Origin: Lachnospiraceae bacterium | Lineage (GTDB): Bacteria; Bacillota; Clostridia; Lachnospirales; Lachnospiraceae | Assembly: GCA_024694625.1 (NCBI GenBank) | Contig: JAILJP010000069.1 | Span: 1-56,510 of the forward strand | Length of the DNA stretch: 56,510 nt | Direction: 5' to 3' | Notes under the pieces: model-generated | Databases searched by the model: none | What the model saw: the letters and a program-made list of their open reading frames with translations, nothing else | Told to the model about the DNA's origin: nothing | Made by a program: the position numbers and the translations under genes | Shown here: in pieces, positions 8,156 through 14,528 of the stretch | How the letters are laid out: each line of letters opens with the position of its first letter | Numbering within the stretch: the stretch's first letter is position 1

Positions 8156-8694
8156 AAATACTCCTTATAATTACTGTAATTCCTAAACTTATAGTTGGTA
8201 CGACCACGGATATTCTACCATAATCCCAATTCTAGAAAAAATCTTCCGGCACAGTTGACTACTCCTAACTTACTTTTTCATTTTTCTGGGCTGTTTTTTA
8301 GTTTCTTAGATTTTTCTGCCCGGTTTTTTTCGAAACACTTCAAATACAAGTCAACTTCTTCAACTTACTTTTTTACTTTCCGGGCTGTTTTTTAGTTTCT
8401 TAGATTTTTCTGCCCGGTTTTTTTCGAAACTCTTCAAATCCCAGTCAACTTCTTCAACTTACTTTTTTACTTTCCGGGCTGTTTTTTAGTTTCTTAGATG
8501 TTACTGCCCGGTTTTTTTCGAAACTCTTCAAATCCCAGTCGACTTCTTCAACTTACTTTTTTACTTTCCGGGCTGTTTTTTAGTTTCTTAGATTTTTCTG
8601 CCCGGTTTTTCCAGAAACGGCGTAAATCAACTTATAAGCACGAAAGAATCATTCAACTCACAGTTGACTACTCCTAAGCATCCATCAAAATTTC
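8156..8694. repeat. Four 94-95 bp tandem repeats, each with a hairpin and T run
   Basis: Units begin at 8267, 8362, 8456 and 8550. Each holds a C(C/T)GGGC...GCCCGG inverted repeat enclosing about 26 bases, followed by five to seven T on the plus strand (stems at 8286-8323, 8380-8417, 8474-8511 and 8568-8605). The U-G pair in unit 1 replaces the C-G of the others, so the stem is kept. A 19-bp direct repeat, CACAGTTGACTACTCCTAA, flanks the array at 8250-8268 and 8659-8677. No open reading frame with a ribosome binding site was seen. The units look like serial intrinsic terminators or small-RNA units on the plus strand. Confidence 0.85.
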
Positions 8695-8749
8695 TTCACA
8701 CTTCTTTCACAGTTTCCTTAAACCTCATTTAAGGTTTGGGCATTATCAT
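8695..8749 (+). promoter_or_regulatory. Pho-box-like promoter of small-RNA candidate copy 2
   Basis: TTCACA at 8695-8700 and 8706-8711 (11-bp period), a weak TTTAAG at 8728-8733 (22 bp on), and a -10 TATCAT at 8744-8749. The second-box-to-minus-10 gap is 32 nt. Transcription would start at about 8756, the first base of the 5' stem. A small inverted repeat, CCTTAAA/TTTAAGG (8716-8734), overlaps the degenerate third box. Confidence 0.5.
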
Positions 8750-8755
8750 AAAACC

Positions 8756-8862
8756 ATCAAATGAAACACTCCTCAAACAACAAAGTTTCACTTGATAATA
8801 ATTTTTTTCATATTACTCTCCCCTTAAACACCAACCAGACCCGGTTGGTGTTTTACTTTTGT
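8756..8862 (+). ncRNA. Candidate structured small RNA, copy 2
   Basis: Second member of the family at 6279-6390. Stem 8756-8767 pairs with 8785-8796 (11 pairs, one A-C mismatch), and the 17-nt loop starts with ACTCCTC. The linker holds the same 26-nt block (8800-8825), including ACTCTCCCCTT. The terminator CACCAACC/GGTTGGTG (8829-8850) is followed by TTTTACTTTTG. Against copy 1, two stem pairs change in a compensatory way (G-C to A-T, T-A to C-G) and one G-U becomes G-C, which favours a selected RNA fold. It is convergent to the SseB gene and its tail covers that gene's stop codon. Confidence 0.5.
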
Positions 8863-9269
8863 TCAAGCATATCGAACGTATCTCTAGGAAGCATGAAAGG
8901 TTCGGAAAAAGCGTTGATTACGATTCCATCCAAACTTCCATTACCGTGATTCACCATTTCCATGGCGTCATAAATACTCAGTTCCATCTGCTTGGCGTCT
9001 TCCCCGTAGGTTCCAGCCATCACTGCTTTTGAAGAAAATAGTGGCAAATAAAATTCTTCTCCACTTTGCAAAATATCATTTACTTCTTCGCCTTCATCTA
9101 CCACCACCGGAGCAATTAAGGTACTAACGCGAAGTACCGCAAAAATATAAAGTGCTGTCTCTTTTGAGTGATCCTTAAGAAACTCGTGAATCAAACTATT
9201 TAAAAGACTTCCATCTTTTAAATCCTCTTCCTTAATATGATCAAAATCCATTGTCTTTATTCCGGACAT
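8853..9269 (-). CDS. SseB-like protein
   Basis: A 138-residue soluble protein with the SseB N-terminal domain pattern: a helical start, then YLPLFSSKAVM in the middle and DGIVINAFSEPFMLPRDTF at the end. The domain occurs in the E. coli serine-sensitivity protein SseB and in many Gram-positive proteins; its role is not established. AAAGGAG precedes the ATG. Length covers just the single domain. Its 3' end overlaps the small-RNA candidate on the opposite strand. Confidence 0.75.
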   Translation of the reverse strand: MSGIKTMDFDHIKEEDLKDGSLLNSLIHEFLKDHSKETALYIFAVLRVSTLIAPVVVDEGEEVNDILQSGEEFYLPLFSSKAVMAGTYGEDAKQMELSIYDAMEMVNHGNGSLDGIVINAFSEPFMLPRDTFDMLEQK

Positions 9270-9384
9270 TTCATTCTCCTTTCAAATCTCATCTGTTTTA
9301 TTATGGCATATTGTCTTTCTGACTTCAAAATTTCTTCCCTTTGATTTAAGATATTAATGTAAATAATCAAAAAGGAGCGTTCCT

Positions 9385-9831
9385 ATGAGAAGAAGCCGTA
9401 AGCTGATGTTTCAAATTTTAAAGACTACCGGTGCCCACCGTATTTTATGGGGATTTCTGATTACGTTTTTTGTATCATCCATATTAATCTGGAAAACAGA
9501 ACCTACCATAACTACTTTGGGTGACAGCATCTGGTATTGTTTTACTGCAGTTACCACCATTGGATTTGGTGACCAGTGCGCTACAATTTGGATTCCAAGA
9601 CTCATCACGATCGTCTTATCCATTTATTCTATCATTGTATTTGCGATTTTAACCGCTATGATTACAGATTTGTTTATTGAATACATGAGACATAAATCCG
9701 GCGAAGATACTCAGGAACTTTTAAAAGAATTGGAAAATGTTGCGGAAATGTCTCAGGACGAGCGAGCTGCCCTGCAAGCAAAAGCAAGAGAATTATTGCA
9801 GCGAGCCAAGGATTTTGACAAAGACAAATAA
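9385..9831 (+). CDS. Two-TM potassium channel subunit
   Basis: Plasma-membrane K+ channel of 148 residues. TM1 is about 20-38, the pore helix and selectivity filter TTIGFGD lie near 57-63, and TM2 is about 72-92. The cytoplasmic tail (100-148) is acidic and helical (ELLKELENVAEMSQDERAAL), a likely coiled coil. The filter has the Ion_trans_2 form, with F in place of the common Y in GYGD, which is accepted in many channels. No RCK/TrkA-N domain is attached, so gating would depend on the tail or a partner. AAAAAGGAG lies upstream. The gene is monocistronic and is followed by a terminator. Confidence 0.88.
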   Translation: MRRSRKLMFQILKTTGAHRILWGFLITFFVSSILIWKTEPTITTLGDSIWYCFTAVTTIGFGDQCATIWIPRLITIVLSIYSIIVFAILTAMITDLFIEYMRHKSGEDTQELLKELENVAEMSQDERAALQAKARELLQRAKDFDKDK

Positions 9832-9891
9832 TGAAATTACAAAGTATTCAATCCAAAAAAGTAACTGGCAAATATATCATCAAAAAGTAAG

Positions 9892-9931
9892 AAGCAGATG
9901 GACGCTTGAGCTGCCCATCTGCTTTTTTTTA
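9892..9931. terminator. Terminator between convergent K+ channel and aldo/keto reductase genes
   Basis: AAGCAGATGG (9892-9901) pairs with CCATCTGCTT (9915-9924) and is followed by T residues on the plus strand. The minus side reads CTTCTTACTTTTTG after the stem, so weaker termination in that direction is possible too. Confidence 0.8.
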
Positions 9932-11065
9932 ACCATGAAATGTTTTAGAAACATCCTTTAATAAGTCTCTGATTGGTAAATGCTGAGGGCAAACCTGCTC
10001 GCATTTTCCACATTGAATACAATCCGAAGCCTTTCCGGCATCCCTGGTATTCAAATCATAGTACATATTCTGATTCCAGTCTTTAAACCGTTTTCTATCG
10101 TTGTAGCAAGCAAACAACTCAGGAATCTTAATATTTTTCGGACACTCATTGTCCAAAACGCAATAATGACAGGAGGTACAGGGAATCAACTGCAACTCTT
10201 CAAAGGTCTTGCGCACACGATCTACAGCATCCATTTCTGAATCGTTTAGGGGCTCAAATTTTTCCATAAAGCTGACATTGTCTTCCATCTGCTCAAAGTT
10301 GCTCATACCGGACAACACCATAAAAATATGAGGAAAGCTTGCTGCAAAACGAATAGCGTAACTTGCGTAGCTATAATCTTTTTGACTCTTCTTATTTTCT
10401 TCATCCAAAATCGACTTTGCGTCATCGGAAAGATCCACAAGACTGCCGCCCTTTACCGGCTCCATAACAATCACTGGCTTATTATGCTTTTCACACACTT
10501 CGTAAACCCGCTTACTCTCTACGGAAGGGTTGTAATAATCCAAATAATTAAACTGAATCTGAACCACTTCCACCTGAGGATAATCTGTCAAAATGCGATC
10601 CAAAACCTCCGGCGTATCATGGAAGGAAATTCCAAAATGTTTGATAAGACCTTCCTCTTTCAACTGAAGGGCTGTCTCGTAAGCTTTGCAAGCTTTAAAC
10701 TTTTCATAAACCTGAGCATCCTGGGCATGCATCAAATAAAAATCAAAATACTCCACACCACAGGCTTTTAACTGCTTTTCAAAGAAGGGGCGAATGTCCT
10801 CCTGCTTCTTAAAATAAGGCGCGGTAAGCTTATCCGTAAGAATAAAATCCTTTCGGTCATAACGCTCCGCCAAGCAGCTTCGAATGGCCTTTTCACTAAG
10901 GCCTGCCAAATATCCATGGGCGGTGTCAAAGTAATTAAATCCATGGTCCATAAAATAATCAATCATTTTGGAAAACTCTTTTTTGTTCACGCCTACTCCC
11001 ATGGGAAGACGCATACACCCAAATCCAAAATTCTTTTTTACTTCAGGAAAAAACTGTTCTTTCAT
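9929..11065 (-). CDS. Aldo/keto reductase with C-terminal 4Fe-4S domain
   Basis: Predicted NAD(P)H-dependent oxidoreductase of 378 residues. The TIM-barrel part (1-280) has the AKR landmarks GFGCMRLPM, FDTAHGYLAG (Asp and Tyr of the catalytic set), LTDKL (Lys) and YLMHAQ (His). The C-terminal extension carries cysteine clusters CTSCHYC...C and CIQCGKCEQVCP, the second being a typical ferredoxin 4Fe-4S motif. This fusion is common in anaerobic Clostridia. The start at 11065 is set by GGAGG six bases upstream; the longer reading frame begins inside that binding site. The substrate is unknown. It stands alone. Confidence 0.88.
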   Translation of the reverse strand: MKEQFFPEVKKNFGFGCMRLPMGVGVNKKEFSKMIDYFMDHGFNYFDTAHGYLAGLSEKAIRSCLAERYDRKDFILTDKLTAPYFKKQEDIRPFFEKQLKACGVEYFDFYLMHAQDAQVYEKFKACKAYETALQLKEEGLIKHFGISFHDTPEVLDRILTDYPQVEVVQIQFNYLDYYNPSVESKRVYEVCEKHNKPVIVMEPVKGGSLVDLSDDAKSILDEENKKSQKDYSYASYAIRFAASFPHIFMVLSGMSNFEQMEDNVSFMEKFEPLNDSEMDAVDRVRKTFEELQLIPCTSCHYCVLDNECPKNIKIPELFACYNDRKRFKDWNQNMYYDLNTRDAGKASDCIQCGKCEQVCPQHLPIRDLLKDVSKTFHG

Positions 11066-11187
11066 ACAATACCTCCACAAAAAGAAACTCTTCTCCTCAT
11101 GATTTATACCCCAATCTGTTTCAATTTTACCATAGGACGAAATTGGAAAAAAGCATTTACAAAAAGTTTATAGCGCAGTATTAAATA

Positions 11188-11216
11188 TTGCACAATTCGG
11201 TTTTACGCAATATAAT
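11188..11216 (+). promoter_or_regulatory. Sigma-A promoter of the nitroreductase gene
   Basis: TTGCAC (11188-11193), 17-bp spacer, TATAAT (11211-11216). The leader to the ATG is about 140 nt. Confidence 0.75.
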
Positions 11217-11251
11217 ATATCAGAAACCAATTTAAAAGAACTATTTCTTTT

Positions 11252-11351
11252 CATTCACTACTAGAAATGAATGCGTAAAAACATCATTCATACGACTACA
11301 AAACATGAATGACACAAACATCATTTATAGAACTACAAAAACAATTACAAG
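11252..11351 (+). repeat. Tandem CATTCA/TGAATG repeats in the nitroreductase leader
   Basis: CATTCA occurs at 11252 and 11285 and as CATTTA at 11322 (spacings 33 and 37 bp). The first two are each followed by the complementary TGAATG (11268-11273, 11306-11311), giving two small stem-loops. AACATCATT and ACTACAAAA are also shared between units. The repeats lie in the transcribed leader, between the promoter and the ribosome binding site. Confidence 0.55.
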
Positions 11352-11361
11352 GAGGAACACT

Positions 11362-12177
11362 ATGGAAAACTTTTTAGACCTTGTGAAAACAAGACGTTCA
11401 GTACGTACCTTTGATGGAAAGGCCATTTCCGACAACATTATGGAAAAACTGAAAAAATACGCCGAAGCAGATGTAAATCCCTTTCAGATTCCCGTTACAT
11501 ATGGATTTCATTCTGCAGCTGAACAGAATTTGTCCAGTCCGGTCATTACAGATGCACCCTGTTTCGTTACCGCAAAAATTAATGCAGGGAAGAATGCAGA
11601 TGTTGCCTATGGATACAGTTTTCAAAACTTTCTGATGTATGCTCACAGTTTGGGCTTGGGCACCGTCCTCATTGGAGGTACCATGCCAAGAGATAAATTC
11701 GAGCAGGCTGCCCAATTACAGGATGGCGAAATCATGCCTTGCATGAGTCCTTTGGGTTATTGTGCAGAAAAAATGACCTTAAAAGAAACTATGATGCGAA
11801 AAGGCACCGGCGCTGATAAACGTATGGACTTTGAAAAACTGTTCTTTAAAAATGATTTTTCTACTCCCCTAACTCCATTGGAGGCGCAGGCAGAATGCAT
11901 CTATGATGCCTTGGAGGCACTTCGTTGGGCACCTTCCGCTGTAAACAAGCAGCCTTGGCGAGTTGTTGTTTGCGAAAACACCTTCCACTTCTATGAGAAA
12001 AAGAACAAAGGATACGACAACGGCATTTACGATGTGCAAAAGGTAGATATGGGAATTGCCATGTATAATTTCGCTCATATGTTGGAAACTCAAGACAAGC
12101 ATCCTACTCTTGTCTTAGCTGATCCGGGTATCCGTATCGAAAATGACATGGAATACATTGCAAGTTTTCAATTGTAA
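11362..12177 (+). CDS. Nitroreductase family flavoprotein
   Basis: Predicted FMN-dependent oxidoreductase of 271 residues. The N-terminal KTRRSVRTFDGK is the FMN-phosphate-binding start of the family. A central segment, YSFQNFLMYAHSLGLGTVLIGG, and the later ALRWAPSAVNKQPWRVV give the two-fold pattern seen in the TM1586-like (Nitroreductase_4) branch, in which one chain contains two nitroreductase-like halves. The start at 11362 has GGAGG six bases upstream. The natural substrate is unknown. The promoter and a repeat-bearing leader lie directly upstream. Confidence 0.85.
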   Translation: MENFLDLVKTRRSVRTFDGKAISDNIMEKLKKYAEADVNPFQIPVTYGFHSAAEQNLSSPVITDAPCFVTAKINAGKNADVAYGYSFQNFLMYAHSLGLGTVLIGGTMPRDKFEQAAQLQDGEIMPCMSPLGYCAEKMTLKETMMRKGTGADKRMDFEKLFFKNDFSTPLTPLEAQAECIYDALEALRWAPSAVNKQPWRVVVCENTFHFYEKKNKGYDNGIYDVQKVDMGIAMYNFAHMLETQDKHPTLVLADPGIRIENDMEYIASFQL

Positions 12178-12294
12178 CCTTTGCAAGATTTGACTACTTT
12201 TAATTCTGAAATGACAAGCAATCCTATCCTCCCCATACTATAATGCAATTGTAAAGAAACAGAAGAGAAAAAAAGAAAAATGGAGGATTTGATT
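12178..12294 (+). promoter_or_regulatory. Upstream region and -10 of the 24-residue ORF
   Basis: A perfect TATAAT sits at 12239-12244, but the -35 at the usual distance (AAGCAA, 12216-12221) is weak, and a better ATGACA (12211-12216) is 22 bp away. GGAGG (12282-12286) lies eight bases before the ATG at 12295. No terminator was seen directly after the nitroreductase stop, so read-through is possible. Confidence 0.4.
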
Positions 12295-12369
12295 ATGAAG
12301 AATTTTTTTAAAGAAGCATGGAATGAATACGTAGAGTTCGTTGGTAAATACGGAATCATCTGGAGATAA
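12295..12369 (+). CDS. Putative 24-residue small protein
   Basis: A short ORF with a strong binding site (GGAGG, 8-nt spacing) and its own TATAAT box upstream. The peptide begins MKNFFKEAWNEYVEF and ends VGKYGIIWR; it alternates aromatic and charged residues and could form an amphipathic helix that lies on a membrane. The ORF is followed by a hairpin (12381-12413: TGGGA and CAAA arms pairing with TTTG and TCCCA) and a perfect bidirectional terminator. It has the layout of a free-standing small gene. No family was recognised. The call rests on translation signals only. Confidence 0.5.
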   Translation: MKNFFKEAWNEYVEFVGKYGIIWR

Positions 12370-12420
12370 TAAAATAAAGTGGGATGCAAAAGTTGACGAA
12401 AGTTTGTCCCATAGTAATAA

Positions 12421-12456
12421 AAAGGAAGGTATCTGAATATTCAGATACCTTCCTTT
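12421..12456. terminator. Bidirectional intrinsic terminator
   Basis: A perfect 18-bp palindrome arm: AAAGGAAGGTATCTGAAT (12421-12438) pairs with 12439-12456. T runs occur on both outer sides. It can end the plus-strand small ORF transcript and the minus-strand chemotaxis receptor transcript. Confidence 0.9.
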
Positions 12457-12513
12457 TTTATCAACTCAAAAATTATTTCAAAATCAACAATATACTATCA
12501 AATCAAAAACTTA

Positions 12514-14364
12514 CTATACAATCTCAAACTTCTGAGTGCTTTCATTTAATTGTTTGGTAACGTCGTTGTTTTGATCCATAGCTTCGTTGATGCCCTGGAT
12601 TTCGCCAACGATCTCCGTAGAAGCAGTAGCTGACATGTTGATGGCCTCTGAGCTTTCCTGTACAGAGCTTGAAATCGCTGCAATACGATCGGACATTTCA
12701 TCCATTACCGTATTTAAGTTGATTGCTTTGTCAGAGAATGCGCCCAACATCTCTTCAATCAAGTCGGCAGTCTCTTCATATTTAGATCCGGTATCAACAA
12801 AGGCATCATAATCAGCCAAAACGTTTTCATTGATAAATCCGATTACCTGGATCGCATTGTCGGAAAGTTCTTTTACTGCAGTCGTAACTCTGGTGGAGAT
12901 TTCCTGGATGTTTCCGGCAGTCTCACGAGAGTTTGCAGCCAAAGCACTAATCTCATCTGCTACTACTGCGAATCCCTTACCTGCTTCACCGGCACGAGCT
13001 GCTTCGATGGAAGCATTTAATGCAAGTAAGTTGGTCTGGCTTGCAATATCCAAAATATCATTGGTCAAATCGCTAATCTGGTTAACCTGTTCGGATTCTT
13101 TAACAGAAACTTCAAGTACCTGAGAAAGTTCTTCCATCTTGGCTCCGGTGCTTTCCTTTTTGCCCATAGCTTCACGCTTGATAGCGTCAGCGGATGCCTT
13201 GATTTCATTTGCCTTAACGGTTCCTGATTTTACTTCTTCATCAATTTCGTTTGTAGCATTTCGAACTTCAGATAAGGAATCTGTTAATTCGGTAGTGGTA
13301 CTAGCCACAGTATCCATAGATGCTGCCAACTCTTCCATAGCGGCAGATGTACTGGTTACATTATCAGATGCACTCTTGATTTTTACAATCATGCTATCGG
13401 AAGATGATGTAAGGATTGTAGCTCCATCTTTTACATCTTTGATTACGCCCTGTAACGTTTCCAAGAACTGGTTAATACAATCAGCGATAATGGCAAGTTC
13501 TGTTTTCGTCTTTGTCTGAATACGTGCAGTCAAATCACCTTTGCCCTTGTTGATGTTATTAATAATTTCCTGTAACTCATAAGAGATACCAACGATGGTT
13601 TTATTAATACGAATAAAGCTAAGGATGAAGCTGACAATAATCAGTAAAACAACCAATCCCATTACTACATATCCTTTAACAGATACGGAAGCAATGTAGC
13701 TATCCAAATATGAGCCAAAGCCTTCGCTTAAGGATAAAATACCTTCGTCAATGGAAGCCAATGCCTCTTTCGCAGCGCCAAGATTTGTACCGTAATCAGT
13801 GGATACATATTTAATTGCCCCGTCCAAATCCTGTTTCAAAATGCAGGCTTTTAAGTTGTTGGCGGTCTCATTATATGCTTCAATACTGGTACGAAGAGCA
13901 GCTACTCTGTCTGGACCGTCCGGCAGGTTATCAATCAACAAACTGCCATCCATATAATCTAATCGAGCTGCAGTATCTTCAATTGCAGCATCCATATCAG
14001 CAAAATCTTTTTCTGTAACGACATTTCCACCTTCAAATTGTCCCAAACACTTGTTAATCTCCGCGGAAATCTGAACAACATCCTGTTTTAATGCAGCTGC
14101 TTCCATGGAACAGTTCAATTCATTTTCACTAGCAACCAAAGCCTGGGATTTTACACTATTCATAGCTTGATTGCTAATAATTGCATAAATGATAAAAGCA
14201 ATCAAAATCACCGTATAAATCACAACATTTTGGAATGTAATAGTCTGAAAAAAGTTTCCTTTGTTCTTCTCAACAATTTTGGAAACACCCTTCAAGTTTT
14301 CTTTTTGTTCTTCCGTGAGATTTTCATTCATTCGTTCTTCGATTATTTCTTGTCTATTTTTCAT
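12514..14364 (-). CDS. Methyl-accepting chemotaxis protein
   Basis: Membrane chemoreceptor of 616 residues. A cytoplasmic N-terminal stretch of about 45 residues precedes TM1 (about 46-64). The extracellular helical bundle (about 65-228, four-helix MCP type) is followed by TM2 (about 229-250), a HAMP domain and the long signalling coiled coil. The hairpin tip [30 protein letters not shown] is conserved, in two helices around the E-AARAGE turn. AGGGAGG lies upstream and a good promoter is at 14401-14429. No other chemotaxis or flagellar gene is in the window. The ligand is unknown. Confidence 0.95.
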   Translation of the reverse strand: MKNRQEIIEERMNENLTEEQKENLKGVSKIVEKNKGNFFQTITFQNVVIYTVILIAFIIYAIISNQAMNSVKSQALVASENELNCSMEAAALKQDVVQISAEINKCLGQFEGGNVVTEKDFADMDAAIEDTAARLDYMDGSLLIDNLPDGPDRVAALRTSIEAYNETANNLKACILKQDLDGAIKYVSTDYGTNLGAAKEALASIDEGILSLSEGFGSYLDSYIASVSVKGYVVMGLVVLLIIVSFILSFIRINKTIVGISYELQEIINNINKGKGDLTARIQTKTKTELAIIADCINQFLETLQGVIKDVKDGATILTSSSDSMIVKIKSASDNVTSTSAAMEELAASMDTVASTTTELTDSLSEVRNATNEIDEEVKSGTVKANEIKASADAIKREAMGKKESTGAKMEELSQVLEVSVKESEQVNQISDLTNDILDIASQTNLLALNASIEAARAGEAGKGFAVVADEISALAANSRETAGNIQEISTRVTTAVKELSDNAIQVIGFINENVLADYDAFVDTGSKYEETADLIEEMLGAFSDKAINLNTVMDEMSDRIAAISSSVQESSEAINMSATASTEIVGEIQGINEAMDQNNDVTKQLNESTQKFEIV

Positions 14365-14400
14365 ATTAACGCCTCCCTATCATGTCAATATTCAAAAAAT

Positions 14401-14429
14401 ATTATACTCCAGCAAAAATAATCTTTCAA
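14401..14429 (-). promoter_or_regulatory. Sigma-A promoter of the chemoreceptor gene
   Basis: Minus strand TTGAAA (14429-14424), 17-bp spacer, TATAAT (14406-14401). It has a housekeeping form rather than a flagellar sigma-28 form. Confidence 0.7.
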
Positions 14430-14450
14430 TTCATACATTTGTATGTAGAT

Positions 14451-14490
14451 ATAAAAAATCAACCGTCACAGAGCTCTATGACGGTTGATT
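14451..14490 (-). terminator. Terminator after GH3 glycosidase 1
   Basis: AATCAACCGTCA (14457-14468) pairs with TGACGGTTGATT (14479-14490), 12 bp, ten-base loop. T6 follows on the minus strand. Confidence 0.85.
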
Positions 14491-14528
14491 CTTTTATTTA
14501 ATTTCACCTAAAAAGGTGGCCGTTGATA

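Noticed and set aside
8267..8645. CRISPR array
   Set aside because: The repeats are 94-95 bp long, contiguous, without unique spacers, and no cas genes are present.
11156..11172. TTTACA/TTTATA at 11-bp period upstream of the nitroreductase promoter
   Set aside because: There is no third box in register, and the gene already has a strong TTGCAC-17-TATAAT promoter placed differently.
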